A stretch of DNA of 59,946 nt from an uncultured Paraprevotella sp. (GCA_900548345.1 URKA01000019.1:1-59946); one strand, 5' to 3'; positions 1 to 9,622 are shown, numbered from the stretch's first letter. Notes: generated by a model not told the origin, from the sequence alone. Numbers and translations are program-made.

Positions 1-150
1 ATGTCCAACCCTCTATTTTCAATGTAAAATCACCATGCAAAATGTCCACGTGACCCTGGTATACAATTAGTCTGAATGTCTGAAGGGCTTTTTTGAAAAA
101 CTCCTTGTATAGGAGACTGCGCGTACAACCGAAATCCATATATAAAAGAA

Positions 151-192
151 GGAAGCTGTGATGCGGCCAACTGACTTGCCGTCACAGCTTCC
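151..192 (-). terminator. Putative terminator of the BACON lipoprotein gene
   Basis: An 11-bp perfect stem (GGAAGCTGTGA at 151-161 with TCACAGCTTCC at 182-192) has an inner GGC/GCC extension. It lies about 50 bp beyond the stop codon of the minus-strand gene. On that strand it is followed by a T-rich stretch (TTCTTTTATATA), as expected of an intrinsic terminator. I see no gene in the first 240 bases. Confidence 0.6.
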
Positions 193-242
193 AAAGCACC
201 CGTCTTGTAAGGGGAGCAAAACGGGGCCATGAAAAAATAATA

Positions 243-1661
243 TTATCTCATATAAATCTGTATGTCATCAGGATTCGGTATCGGAGCGCAACATTTGTCC
301 TCAATCGGAGAAGGTATAGTTCGTTTATTTTGAGAATACGAACTGGATTTAAACCCATATTTCCTACTGATATCCACTGCCATCTTACCAGAGAATCTGT
401 CCTTACCCCATGTGACAACCATGCATTCATCGTGTGTAGAAGCGATAGTCCAACTTCCATCGACAGAAGTATACTGAACGTCGCCAGTCGCTCTATAATG
501 ATTTATCAACCATGCATAATAAACATCCGGGGTTGTAAGAGTATTCAAATAAAGATAATCCTCAGAATAGACAACCATATAATACCCCGCACACGAAGAC
601 GTTCTCTTTACAGACCATACCCATTGAGACTCATAACTCAAATTACCGATATTAGCCATTACCGTCGTAGATTTGGCCGGAGTCGTAAAATAAGTCTTGG
701 AAACATCACCTATCCGACCATTTGCATCCACTCCTACGGAACAAAACACATAATCAGTTTCTGGAGTTAAAAAGGTTCTATTAGAATACCAATACACATA
801 ATCTTTATCTTTAACATCTTTCTTTTCTTGCCTCGTCAATGTAAAAACCAGATCTTTATCATTTACATCCTCCAAGTCCGATACGGCATAGATATGATAA
901 TAAAAATATTTGGTTTCGCTTCCAGCCGTAATATTATAAGCTACATTATTATACAGCACCACCATTTCATCCGGCAATACACTTATTGGAGCCAACCCCA
1001 CTTCCTGTCTCACAATCACATCATGCGTCTTGCCACCTGACTTTATTTTCATAGTTGCGCTCTTTTCCGCAGTGCCTTTATTGGCACTATTAGTTGTCAT
1101 CGTAACTGTAGCAGTTCCTTTACCTTCCATTGTTGAAAGGTTCAGCCATGAGGGCTTATCAGAAATCGTCCACGAAGCATTGCTCTGAATCGTAAGTTCC
1201 GCCGTATCCCCGACAGTGCCTTTCAGAACAATCTCCTTCTTATCCACCTCCAAATTAATCTCCACACCAGTCTGAATCACGGATATATACCTACACTGAT
1301 ATGAGCCGTCATTATATCGGATTTGCAATTGACCGTTCCTAACAGCATCCTCGTCTTGCGCCTCTACAGTCACGGAAATCACAGCTTCTCCTGCCTGGGC
1401 GGCAGGCGACACCACAATCCAATCCTCATTCTCTTCAATTCTCCAGCTTGTATTGCTCTTGATTACAAATGTTTGCGTGCCACCGTCCTTATCAAAACTC
1501 AGTTCAGTCTTCTCTATCTCCAAATAAGGCGGCTCTTCACTTTCCTCTTTATCCTCTCCACAAGAAACGGACGATACACACATCATCACACAAACAAAAA
1601 CTCTCATCCATGCTCCCCACTTATCTAAGGAAGCTACATTAAGGGGATTAAAACAATTCAT
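243..1661 (-). CDS. BACON-domain lipoprotein
   Basis: A 472-residue exported protein, probably a surface or periplasmic lipoprotein. The N-terminus has a hydrophobic stretch ending in a lipobox-like SSVSC followed by an acidic linker. Two consecutive BACON modules follow, at about residues 46-135 and 137-222. Both show the family pattern of a Trp in SNTSW or SNASW, then a W(I/L) strand, and end in an IxQ or RQE strand before the next domain. BACON modules are common in Bacteroidetes surface proteins and are thought to bind glycans or mucin, but no ligand can be inferred here. The remaining 250 residues look beta-rich and match no family I recognise. The ATG at 1661 follows an A-rich leader; an internal ATG at 1607 would give a shorter signal peptide and cannot be excluded. 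A TATATTTG promoter-like box lies upstream at 1707-1700. Confidence 0.8.
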   Translation of the reverse strand: MNCFNPLNVASLDKWGAWMRVFVCVMMCVSSVSCGEDKEESEEPPYLEIEKTELSFDKDGGTQTFVIKSNTSWRIEENEDWIVVSPAAQAGEAVISVTVEAQDEDAVRNGQLQIRYNDGSYQCRYISVIQTGVEINLEVDKKEIVLKGTVGDTAELTIQSNASWTISDKPSWLNLSTMEGKGTATVTMTTNSANKGTAEKSATMKIKSGGKTHDVIVRQEVGLAPISVLPDEMVVLYNNVAYNITAGSETKYFYYHIYAVSDLEDVNDKDLVFTLTRQEKKDVKDKDYVYWYSNRTFLTPETDYVFCSVGVDANGRIGDVSKTYFTTPAKSTTVMANIGNLSYESQWVWSVKRTSSCAGYYMVVYSEDYLYLNTLTTPDVYYAWLINHYRATGDVQYTSVDGSWTIASTHDECMVVTWGKDRFSGKMAVDISRKYGFKSSSYSQNKRTIPSPIEDKCCAPIPNPDDIQIYMR

Positions 1662-1785
1662 CTTCTTTTAGTTTTTCAAACAATAACATAACACGGATGC
1701 AAATATACGTTGTTTTTTTATGGCAGAATATACGTACATGTAGCCAAAAGTTCCACAGATTATGGAAAAAATCGCCACAGAGCAA

Positions 1786-1992
1786 TCAGAAACCAAGTTC
1801 ATCAGTGTAATATTTAAAGAAGTTCACAGATAACAACTGAGAAATCCGGAACAATGTATATGAGTCCATGCTCTCCCTGTGAAGCATCTTGTAAACCGAC
1901 GAGCGGTCGTAGCAAAGTTCCTCTGCCAACCATGCAACCGAACGTCGCTGACTGACCATCTCCTGCCTTATCGCTAAACCAATATGTATCAT
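1786..1992 (-). CDS. Small helix-turn-helix protein
   Basis: A 68-residue protein starting at the ATG that encodes MIHIGLAIRQEM; the frame is open upstream only through a TTG at 2013. The segment SVAWLAEELCYDRSSVYKML reads as a helix-turn-helix of XRE/Cro type, with a short C-terminal tail ending FFKYYTDELGF. It is probably a small DNA-binding regulator, and its targets are unknown. A second, damaged copy of the same gene lies immediately upstream at 2230-2430 in the same orientation. The two share MIHIG, VAWLAEELC, a Tyr-Lys recognition helix, LFRIS and NFFKYYT, which confirms that this short frame is a real gene. It sits between the BACON gene and mfd and is not evidently in an operon. Confidence 0.65.
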   Translation of the reverse strand: MIHIGLAIRQEMVSQRRSVAWLAEELCYDRSSVYKMLHRESMDSYTLFRISQLLSVNFFKYYTDELGF

Positions 1993-2229
1993 ACAATTTT
2001 CTATTTCTTGCAATGCCTCGTAACCCTATCAGGATTAAATACCCCAACCCAAGACACTCGCAAAGGATATTTACTTCAACAAAACGACTACAAAGTTAAA
2101 AATAAATGTGAAATATCATACTATAATATTAGAATATTATTTGCATCACTTAGAAATAACCTTAAACTGATATTAAAAAATACAGAGGGAGATTGCTGCC
2201 CCCCGCAGGGTATAGCCTTTGACATGTGC

Positions 2230-2430
2230 CTACAACCACTCCGTATAATATTTGAAAAAGTTATGTGAAAGAATCCGGGAAATGCGAAACAGCAAATTCG
2301 TGTCGATGCTTTTCCGACGGAACAATTTATAAATATTGGTACGGTCACAGCATAATTCTTCAGCCAACCAGGCTACGGTATGATCCTGATTACGCAATTC
2401 CTCCTTGATGACCTATCCGATATGTATCAT
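2230..2430 (-). pseudogene. Decayed tandem copy of the small HTH gene
   Basis: Reading the minus strand from ATG 2430-2428 gives MIHIG, then TAG at 2415-2413, then an open frame through VAWLAEELCCDRTNIYKLFR, LLFRISRIL and HNFFKYYTEWL to a TAG at 2232-2230. It aligns over its whole length with the intact neighbour at 1786-1992. The single interruption is the stop at codon 6, which corresponds to Leu in the intact copy (a TTG to TAG change would be enough). The reading frame is otherwise intact, so the inactivation looks recent, or translation may restart downstream. The copy has no other damage. Confidence 0.7.
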
Positions 2431-2741
2431 ATAAACCAAAAGCGTAAACCATCCATTGCCTACTGCCTGTCTGAGGTACCGCCAAGTAACCATAGAACAC
2501 AAATAAGCAAGGATAGTTCACGCCCATTGGACGCGAACTTCCATTGACTTATTCCCTGTTCCTCATTCTTGGCGGTTTTCAGACAGAGAGAATAAGAGCC
2601 AAAAGCTCGTTTCTTTAAAGCCGGACGGAATCGCTATTCCTATAGTTATGTCTTAATATAATCTTTTTATCGGGAAGAGAAGCCCGTTCACCCGTCACCA
2701 TGCACCGGCAAGCCGGAACGGCGCGGAAGGATACCGCCCCT
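2431..2741. other. Intergenic stretch without recognisable gene
   Basis: About 310 bases between the HTH pseudogene and the end of mfd. I see no convincing reading frame, tRNA or promoter. Two short inverted repeats occur (CGGG/CCCG near 2671-2686 and CCGG/CCGG near 2704-2715), neither followed by a T-run on the mfd strand, so no terminator can be named with confidence. Confidence 0.4.
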
Positions 2742-5700
2742 CTACGCTTCTTCCATATCGGATATATAATGAAGCAGTCCAACCGCTTCCTTGACGGAAT
2801 GCACATCCTGCACCACCATCGAGCGTCGCCCACCGACCTCACGCAACCGGCAACGGGCCGCGTTCATACCCATATAGGCTATACACTGTCCGAAAGCCTT
2901 GCTCCGATAGTATGCACTATTTTCATTCTGCACGAAATAGAGCGTCATGCGTCCGGCTTTCAGGAAGATTTTCTCTGCACCGAGACATTTGCCCAAACGT
3001 CGGAGCGTGACGACACGTATCAGTTCTTCGCCTTCTTCGGGTATCTCCCCAAATCGGTCGGCCATGCGTTTGCGGAAGTCTTCCACATCCTCGTCGCGTT
3101 CCAGACTGTCAAGTTCACGGTAGAGCAACATGCGTTCGCCGCTTCCGGGAACATAAGTCTCCGGGAACGACATAGGCAGGTCGCTCTCCAGCATACAGTC
3201 ATCGACAAAGGCCTCGCCACCCAGGTCGTTCCCCTGCCGTATCTCTTCGGCATACAAATCGCCGAACTCATCGTTTTTAAGTTCCTTTACAGCCTCGGAG
3301 AGAATCTTCTGATAGGTCTCATATCCCAGATCGGCAATGAATCCGCTTTGTTCGGCCCCCAGGAGATTTCCGGCACCGCGTATGTCCAAATCCTGCATGG
3401 CAATATGAATACCCGCTCCCAGGTCGCTGAAGTTTTCAATAGCCTGAAGCCGGCGACGTGCATCCTGTGCCAGTGCGGCAAGCGGAGGTGCAAGGAGATA
3501 GCAGAATGCCTTCTTGTTGCTTCGTCCCACACGTCCGCGCATCTGATGCAGGTCACTCAGACCGAAGTTCTGTGCTCCGTTGATGATGATGGTGTTGGCA
3601 TTGGGAATATCTATACCGCTTTCTATAATGGTTGTGGAAATCAACACATCGTAGTCGTAATTGGCAAAACCGAGAATCACCTTTTCCAGTTCATCGGGTG
3701 CCATGCGACCATGGCCGATGCACACACGGGCATCGGGCACATATTTATGCACCAGCGTTTCCAGTTCATACAGGTTCGAGATACGGTTGTTCACGATAAA
3801 CACCTGTCCGTTCCGGCTCATCTCGAAATTGACGGCATCGGCAATCAGCTCCGCGCTGAAGGTATGCACTTCGGTCTGCACGGGATAACGGTTGGGCGGC
3901 GGAGTCTGTATGACCGACATGTCGCGCGCCCCCATCAGTGAGAACTGGAGTGTGCGGGGAATCGGCGTGGCCGTAAGGGTCAGCGTGTCGACGTTGACTT
4001 TCATCTGACGGAGTTTCTCTTTCGTAGCCACACCGAACTTTTGTTCCTCGTCGATAATCAAGAGACCGAGGTCTTTGAACTTCACGGTCTTTCCGATAAG
4101 CTTGTGCGTGCCCACCACGATATTTACCGTACCGTCGGCCAATCCTTTCAATATTTCTTTTGTCCGTGCGGCACTGCGCGCACGGCTCAGATATTCCACT
4201 TTCACGGGCATCCCCTTCAGTCGTGACGAGAATGTCTGGAAGTGCTGGTAAGCCAGCACGGTGGTGGGCACCATGACAGCCACCTGTTTGTTGTCGGCAC
4301 ATGCCTTGAAGGCCGCACGCACCGCCACTTCCGTCTTACCGAATCCCACATCGCCGCACACCAGACGGTCCATAGGCCGCAGGCTTTCCATATCGGCCTT
4401 CACATCCTGTGTAGCCTTCAGCTGGTCGGGCGTATCCTCATAAAGGAAACTCGCCTCCAGTTCGTGCTGCAAGAAACTGTCGGGGCTGAAGGCAAATCCT
4501 TTCTCCTGACGGCGGCGTGAATACAATTGTATCAGGTCGCGCGCAATGTCCTTTATCTTATTTTTCGTACGCTCCTTCAAGCGTTCCCACGAACCGGTGC
4601 CCAGTTTGTTCAGGCGCGGCGGCTCTCCATCCTTTCCGCGGTACTTACTGACTTTGTGGAGGGAGTGTATGGAGACGAACACCACATCATCGTTCTGATA
4701 GATAATCTTGATGACTTCCTGCACGGTATCACCGTTGGGTATGCGCACCAGACCGCCGAACCGCCCCACGCCGTGGTCAACATGCACCACATAGTCACCG
4801 ATGGTGAACTCCCTGATTTCCTTCAGCGAAAGGGCCACCTTTCCGCTGCGCGCCTTGTCGCTGCGCAGGTTATATTTGTGAAAACGGTCGAAAATCTGAT
4901 GATCGGTAAAAAGACACACCTTCAGGTCGTCATCGGCAAAACCTTCATGCAGAGTCTTGTTCACCGGTACAAAAACGATATCCGAACCCTGCTCGCCGAA
5001 GATGGCCGCCAGACGGTCGGTCTGCTTCATCGAGTCGGCCAATATATATAAGGTATATCCTCGTGAGATATAATCGTAGAAACTGGCGTTCACCAGGTCA
5101 AAGTTCTTATGGAATATCGGTTGCGCCGTGAGATTGAACCGCACCTTGGCTTCCGGTGTGCCGCAGGGCTTGTTGCCCATCTCTATTCTCCGGAATCCAA
5201 GCATGCCTTTCATCAGTCCCGCCCCGTCGGTCAGCATCAGTTCCGACCGCAGGCGTTCCCGTTGTTCGGCTTCCTGCATCTCTCCCGCCTCTACCTGTTC
5301 CGCCATCAGCGCCTGCGCGGAAAAACCTTCCTCGTAGACACGGTCTGCCGCATCGCGCACGTAGAACATGTCTTTCATCACCAACACGGTGTGTTCTGGC
5401 AGAAAATCCAGCAAGGACACCTTCTCCGTTGTCCGGCCATTCAGTTCGGGCACGATGACAATCTCCCGCTGTTTGTCTTTCGACAACTGCGAGCTCACCT
5501 CAAAGGTACGGATACTGTCCACTTCATCCCCGAAAAAGTCCACACGATAAGGGTATTCCGAAGAGAAAGAGAATACATCGAGTATACTGCCCCTCACGGC
5601 GAATTGTCCCGGTTCGTACACATAGTCCACCCTTTTGAAACCGAAAGCCGACAATGTCTCCTCCACAAATACGATGTCCACCCGTTCGCCTTCATGCAAC

Positions 5701-6146
5701 ATCAGCGTCTGCCCGTCCAGCACCCGGCGTGAAACGACTTTCTCGGCAAGGGCATCGGGCCAAGTGACCACAAACTGCGGCAGGTTTCCCGAAGCCAGCC
5801 GGCTGACCACCTCGGTACGGAGTATTTCATTGGCCGCATCGCGCTGGCCGAACTTCACCGCACGACGGAACGAAGACGGGAAATAGAACACACGGTCATC
5901 GCCGAGCACCTGCGTCAGGTCATGATAGAAATATCCGGCCTCTTCCGCATCATCCAATATGAAAAGGAAAGGCGTCACTTCACGGCTGTCTGCATCCGAG
6001 GCATACGCGCCGAACGCCATAGGGGCGGCCGACGCACACAGACCTTCCGCAAAAATATACTTCACGGTTTTCTCTTTCAAAAGCAGCTTCAGAGCCTTTA
6101 CCGACTTATGCTCCGCATAAAGAGCCTGCAATATTTGTATGTCCAT
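2742..6146 (-). CDS. mfd: Transcription-repair coupling factor Mfd
   Basis: An ATP-dependent translocase that removes RNA polymerase stalled at DNA damage and recruits UvrA. At 1134 residues it is a full-length Mfd. The order is a UvrB-like N-terminal module, a CarD-type RNA-polymerase-interaction domain (FTIGDYVVHVDHGVGRFGG), then the RecG-like helicase core with Walker A GDVGFGKTE, a DEEQ box (DEEQKFGV), TATPIPRTL and the QMRGRVGRS motif VI, and a C-terminal TRCF domain. I chose ATG 6146. The frame extends to a TTG at 6164, but that TTG lies inside a TATTTTTG promoter-like box (6169-6162), so it is probably not translated. The gene is monocistronic. Confidence 0.97.
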   Translation of the reverse strand: MDIQILQALYAEHKSVKALKLLLKEKTVKYIFAEGLCASAAPMAFGAYASDADSREVTPFLFILDDAEEAGYFYHDLTQVLGDDRVFYFPSSFRRAVKFGQRDAANEILRTEVVSRLASGNLPQFVVTWPDALAEKVVSRRVLDGQTLMLHEGERVDIVFVEETLSAFGFKRVDYVYEPGQFAVRGSILDVFSFSSEYPYRVDFFGDEVDSIRTFEVSSQLSKDKQREIVIVPELNGRTTEKVSLLDFLPEHTVLVMKDMFYVRDAADRVYEEGFSAQALMAEQVEAGEMQEAEQRERLRSELMLTDGAGLMKGMLGFRRIEMGNKPCGTPEAKVRFNLTAQPIFHKNFDLVNASFYDYISRGYTLYILADSMKQTDRLAAIFGEQGSDIVFVPVNKTLHEGFADDDLKVCLFTDHQIFDRFHKYNLRSDKARSGKVALSLKEIREFTIGDYVVHVDHGVGRFGGLVRIPNGDTVQEVIKIIYQNDDVVFVSIHSLHKVSKYRGKDGEPPRLNKLGTGSWERLKERTKNKIKDIARDLIQLYSRRRQEKGFAFSPDSFLQHELEASFLYEDTPDQLKATQDVKADMESLRPMDRLVCGDVGFGKTEVAVRAAFKACADNKQVAVMVPTTVLAYQHFQTFSSRLKGMPVKVEYLSRARSAARTKEILKGLADGTVNIVVGTHKLIGKTVKFKDLGLLIIDEEQKFGVATKEKLRQMKVNVDTLTLTATPIPRTLQFSLMGARDMSVIQTPPPNRYPVQTEVHTFSAELIADAVNFEMSRNGQVFIVNNRISNLYELETLVHKYVPDARVCIGHGRMAPDELEKVILGFANYDYDVLISTTIIESGIDIPNANTIIINGAQNFGLSDLHQMRGRVGRSNKKAFCYLLAPPLAALAQDARRRLQAIENFSDLGAGIHIAMQDLDIRGAGNLLGAEQSGFIADLGYETYQKILSEAVKELKNDEFGDLYAEEIRQGNDLGGEAFVDDCMLESDLPMSFPETYVPGSGERMLLYRELDSLERDEDVEDFRKRMADRFGEIPEEGEELIRVVTLRRLGKCLGAEKIFLKAGRMTLYFVQNENSAYYRSKAFGQCIAYMGMNAARCRLREVGGRRSMVVQDVHSVKEAVGLLHYISDMEEA

Positions 6147-6161
6147 ATTGTAAAAACTGCA

Positions 6162-6169
6162 CAAAAATA
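6162..6169 (-). promoter_or_regulatory. -7 box candidate of mfd
   Basis: TATTTTTG on the minus strand matches the Bacteroides -7 consensus TAnnTTTG. I see no good -33 TTG at the right distance, so this is a partial match. The resulting leader would be only about ten bases. Confidence 0.4.
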
Positions 6170-6331
6170 CGAAGAATAGCTAAAAAAAGAGGCATCCCCG
6201 ACGATTTATTTCGCTTTTACTTCCACGGTTCGCAATTTTATGGCTATATTTGCTTTGCGAATATAGGATACGGTTCGGCAGAATCCAATCGGAAAACTTT
6301 GTTTTCATTGGTCTTTGCGCCCACCTTTCCG

Positions 6332-6339
6332 TATATTTG
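6332..6339 (+). promoter_or_regulatory. -7 box candidate of the polyprenol-phosphate transferase
   Basis: TATATTTG matches TAnnTTTG and lies 48 bp before the start codon. A TTG at 6308-6310 is 21 bp upstream and could be the -33 element. Confidence 0.5.
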
Positions 6340-6387
6340 TCCTGACGGAGGGCGACCCTCTGAAAAAACTTTAAAAACCCAAAAGCC

Positions 6388-7140
6388 ATGCGTTCAGACT
6401 GCATTGTCATCATTCCCACTTATAATGAGAAGGAGAACATAGAGAACATCATACGCGCCATTTCAGGACTTGAGAAACAGTTCGACATATTGGTCATCGA
6501 CGACGGCTCGCCCGACGGGACGGCAGGCATCGTAAAGAGACTGATGGAAGGCGAGTTCAAAGACCGGTTGCATCTTATCGAGCGCAGCGGCAAACTCGGA
6601 TTGGGCACGGCATACATCAAGGGATTCAAATGGGCCATCGAACAGAAATACGATTATGTGTTTGAGATGGATGCCGATTTCAGCCACAACCCCGACGACC
6701 TGCCCCGCCTGTATGCGGCATGCGCCGAAGAGGGTTTCGACGTGGCTATCGGTTCGCGCTACATCAGCGGCGTAAACGTGGTGAACTGGCCCATGGGGCG
6801 CGTGCTCATGTCGTATTACGCCTCAAAATACGTACGCCTCGTCACTGGGCTGAAGATTAACGACACCACCGCCGGATTCAAATGCTACCGCCGGCGCGTG
6901 CTCGAAACCATCGAGTTGGACAAGGTCCGCTTCAAAGGCTATGCTTTCCAGATAGAAATGAAGTTCACCGCCAAACAGTGCGGATTCAAGATTAAGGAGG
7001 TGCCCGTCATCTTTGTCAACCGCAAGCTGGGCACCAGCAAGATGAGCGGCGGCATATTCAGCGAGGCCGTCTTCGGAGTAATACGGCTGCGGCTGGACGG
7101 CTGGTTTAGGAAATATCCCCGTTACAAGGGAGAAGCATAA
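6388..7140 (+). CDS. Polyprenol-phosphate glycosyltransferase (GT2, dolichol-P-mannose synthase type)
   Basis: A 250-residue GT2 enzyme that transfers a sugar, probably mannose, from a nucleotide sugar to a polyprenyl phosphate at the cytoplasmic membrane face. The N-terminal VIIPTYNEKENI, the nucleotide-binding VIDDGSPDGT and the metal-binding FEMDADFSHNPDDLP are the classical motifs of the DPM1 family. GSRYISG and the late FVNRKLGTSKMSGGI also fit. There is no C-terminal membrane domain, so this is the short soluble type. The small membrane protein that follows 11 bp downstream is probably co-transcribed. The exact sugar (mannose, glucose or aminoarabinose precursor) cannot be told from sequence. 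Confidence 0.88.
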   Translation: MRSDCIVIIPTYNEKENIENIIRAISGLEKQFDILVIDDGSPDGTAGIVKRLMEGEFKDRLHLIERSGKLGLGTAYIKGFKWAIEQKYDYVFEMDADFSHNPDDLPRLYAACAEEGFDVAIGSRYISGVNVVNWPMGRVLMSYYASKYVRLVTGLKINDTTAGFKCYRRRVLETIELDKVRFKGYAFQIEMKFTAKQCGFKIKEVPVIFVNRKLGTSKMSGGIFSEAVFGVIRLRLDGWFRKYPRYKGEA

Positions 7141-7151
7141 CCACAGAACAC

Positions 7152-7481
7152 ATGATGACACTCAGCATACAAACCGCCCTCATGTTCGGCATCATCTTTT
7201 CGGGGCTTGCCTATTATGCCAGCCGGAAGAAGGATGCCATGTGGCTTTGGCCCGGAACGAGAATCAACGCGGAGCGCCTCAAGGATGTGGCTGGCTTCAA
7301 CCGCGCGGTGGCCCTCATCTGGGGCATCTACTCGCTGTGCTACTGGATTTCAGCTGCCATCGCATTCTTCAACCCCCACCTTTCCGACCTCATCATCACT
7401 TGGGCGGCCACACTCGGCCTGCTCATCCTGTGTGCGGCCTTCATAGTCATCTGGTTCGTGTGGCGCAAACCGGGGGCATAG
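7152..7481 (+). CDS. Small integral membrane protein (DUF3784-like)
   Basis: A 109-residue protein with three predicted membrane segments (about residues 5-22, 52-73 and 78-102). A short soluble loop carries WLWPGTRINAERLKDVAGFNR between the first and second. This layout resembles the DUF3784 family of small membrane proteins, whose role is unknown. It begins 11 bp after the glycosyltransferase stop and shares its direction, so the two are probably one transcription unit. The converging HD-domain gene ends 10 bp past its stop codon. Confidence 0.75.
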   Translation: MMTLSIQTALMFGIIFSGLAYYASRKKDAMWLWPGTRINAERLKDVAGFNRAVALIWGIYSLCYWISAAIAFFNPHLSDLIITWAATLGLLILCAAFIVIWFVWRKPGA

Positions 7482-7490
7482 TTCCACTTT

Positions 7491-8129
7491 CTACACCGCC
7501 CCTCCCCCTTCGGCCAGAGCGGCATACGCACGCGCCGCAAGCTCTTCGGGCACAGCCATCCTTACGTCGTCCGAACCGCCACTTACCGAAGCCATAAACT
7601 TAGGCATCTCCTTGCGGTACACATCCCTCATGCGGCGGTTTCCGGCCGAAGTGCACCGCACGGAATATGTCACATTAGCCACCCTGTCCGCCATCTTGAC
7701 CAACGGAGCGTAAGGAGTGGCACGTATACCGGCGTAATACTTCTCTCCCGCCCTTTCGGCACGCGTCCGCCCCTTGTCGTTCGTAAGGGCATATACAATC
7801 TCCGCTGCCATCAGAGCCTGCCCGTCGGACAGCCCCAAAGACAAAGCCGTTTTCTTTACATCGTTATACGTCAGGCGTGCATCCTCTATACTGTCGTGAA
7901 ACCAAGCGCCGAAAAGCAAAGGCGCCACATCCGCCTCCGACACGCATACCGCGGCACCGTAACGCCTCACCAATGAAGCCACGGCATCCAGATGTACGGA
8001 ATATGGCAAATGTCCGTCGTACTTTTGGTTTACCGAGGCATGAAGGTCGTGTGCCGCCCCTCTGACACGTTCAAGCAGAGAAGATATCTCCGCCAGCACA
8101 CGGTTGAAATCCGTCTGTTTCATACGCAT
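7491..8129 (-). CDS. HD-domain phosphohydrolase-like protein
   Basis: A 212-residue protein with the HD metal-dependent phosphohydrolase pattern: YSVHLDAVASLV (first His), WFHDSIEDAR (the HD pair, residues about 87-96) and KMADRVANV (the distal Asp). The spacing and the HDxxED and KxADRxxN forms are those of the RelA/SpoT-type hydrolase half, so a nucleotide such as (p)ppGpp is a possible substrate. No synthetase domain is present and the substrate is unproven. It is transcribed away from dihydroorotase. An alternative start is the second ATG two codons later, at 8123. Confidence 0.75.
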   Translation of the reverse strand: MRMKQTDFNRVLAEISSLLERVRGAAHDLHASVNQKYDGHLPYSVHLDAVASLVRRYGAAVCVSEADVAPLLFGAWFHDSIEDARLTYNDVKKTALSLGLSDGQALMAAEIVYALTNDKGRTRAERAGEKYYAGIRATPYAPLVKMADRVANVTYSVRCTSAGNRRMRDVYRKEMPKFMASVSGGSDDVRMAVPEELAARAYAALAEGGGAV

Positions 8130-8220
8130 GAATCCGAATAGTCAAATGCAAAGAAAACGAAAATCCGCAGCTTTTGCAAGATTAAACACCAAGTAACGGC
8201 CACGGATAAGAAGTATTTAT

Positions 8221-8228
8221 TAATTTTG
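8221..8228 (+). promoter_or_regulatory. -7 box candidate of the dihydroorotase operon
   Basis: TAATTTTG matches TAnnTTTG and lies 29 bp before the dihydroorotase start. No clear -33 TTG is seen at the usual 19-21 bp spacing. Confidence 0.45.
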
Positions 8229-8257
8229 CAACATACGAACCATAAGACATCAAGCAG

Positions 8258-9622
8258 ATGAGAACCCGGATACAACACGCCACCATCATCAACGAAGGCA
8301 AGAGATTCACCGGCACGGTGACCATTGAGGAAGACAAAATCATGGCTGTCATTCCCGACTCCGACGGCCTGCACTGCCAACCTGAGGCAGAGCGCGTTGT
8401 CGAGGCCGAAGGGATGTTCCTGATACCGGGCGTCATCGACGACCATGTGCATTTCCGGGAACCGGGACTGACGCACAAAGCCGACATCGCATCGGAAAGC
8501 AGGGCTGCGGCGGCCGGCGGCGTGACATCCTACATGGACATGCCGAACGTCTGTCCGCAAACCACCGACTTGCAGACACTGGCCGACAAATTCAAGATGG
8601 GCGCGGAAAAGAGCCTGGTCAACTACTCCTTCTTTTTCGGGGCCACCGACCGTAACAGCAATTTGCTGGAACAACTCGACCCGCGCACCACATGCGGCGT
8701 CAAACTGTTCATGGGAAGCAGCACGGGCAACATGCTCGTAGACCGCGTCGATGCACTCTACGACATATTCAGACGCTCGCCCCTGCCCATCATGACCCAC
8801 TGCGAGGACAGTGCCGTCATCGCGGAAAACCTGAAAAAATGCCGCGAACGGTTTGGCGATGACCCCGATGTGAGCCATCACCCCGAAATCCGCAACACGG
8901 AGGCATGCTACCGCTCCACGGAACTGGCCATAAGGCTGGCACGGGAAACAGGTGCGCGGCTGCACGTGGCACACATCTCCACGGCACGCGAGCTGGAACT
9001 TTTCAGCCACGACCCGTTGGCAGAAGAAGACGGAAAGACCTTCCGGAAACGCATCACGGCAGAGGCCTGCGTAAGCCATCTGCTCTATTGCGATGCCGAC
9101 TATACACGGCTGGGCACGCGAATCAAGTGCAACCCGGCCATCAAGACGGCAGCCGACCGTGATGCGCTGCGCAAGGCGTTGAACGACGGACGCATCGATG
9201 TGGTGGGCACCGACCACGCCCCCCATCTGCTCAGTGAGAAAAACGGCGGATGTGTCAAGGCCGTATCGGGCATGCCCATGATACAATTTTCATTGGTCAG
9301 CATGCTCCGGCTGGCCGGCGAAGGGGTGCTCACTCCCGAACGGGTGGTGGAACTCATGTGCCACAATCCCGCCCGCCTGTTCCAAATCCTCGGCCGCGGA
9401 TTCATCCGGGAGGGAGCACAGGCCGACCTCGTTCTACTGAGACCGGACTGTCATTGGACACTCGGCCAAGACATGATTCTGAGCAAATGCGGATGGAGTC
9501 CGGCAGAAGGAGAAACGTTCGACTGGAAAGTGGAACAAACCTATTGCAACGGCTCATTGGTATACCACAACGGCGTGATTGATTCCACTACACGCGGCCG
9601 ACAACTGATTTTCGACAGATGA
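8258..9622 (+). CDS. pyrC: Dihydroorotase
   Basis: Catalyses the reversible cyclisation of carbamoyl-aspartate to dihydroorotate, the third step of pyrimidine synthesis. The 454-residue sequence shows the amidohydrolase metal ligands in order: DDHVHFREPG (first two His and the substrate Arg), CGVKLFMGS (the Lys expected to be carbamylated), MTHCED, HVAHISTA and GTDHAPH (final Asp). Length and motifs fit the class I (PyrC of Gram-positive type) or hydantoinase-related branch, so a related amidohydrolase activity cannot be fully excluded. Its last four bases overlap the start of the MetH-activation gene (ATGA), which points to translational coupling. Confidence 0.9.
   Translation: MRTRIQHATIINEGKRFTGTVTIEEDKIMAVIPDSDGLHCQPEAERVVEAEGMFLIPGVIDDHVHFREPGLTHKADIASESRAAAAGGVTSYMDMPNVCPQTTDLQTLADKFKMGAEKSLVNYSFFFGATDRNSNLLEQLDPRTTCGVKLFMGSSTGNMLVDRVDALYDIFRRSPLPIMTHCEDSAVIAENLKKCRERFGDDPDVSHHPEIRNTEACYRSTELAIRLARETGARLHVAHISTARELELFSHDPLAEEDGKTFRKRITAEACVSHLLYCDADYTRLGTRIKCNPAIKTAADRDALRKALNDGRIDVVGTDHAPHLLSEKNGGCVKAVSGMPMIQFSLVSMLRLAGEGVLTPERVVELMCHNPARLFQILGRGFIREGAQADLVLLRPDCHWTLGQDMILSKCGWSPAEGETFDWKVEQTYCNGSLVYHNGVIDSTTRGRQLIFDR

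Noticed and set aside
2700..3941. Long open frame opposite mfd
   Set aside because: It is antisense to highly conserved Mfd helicase motifs and has no family features; it is a frame shadow of a GC-rich codon pattern.
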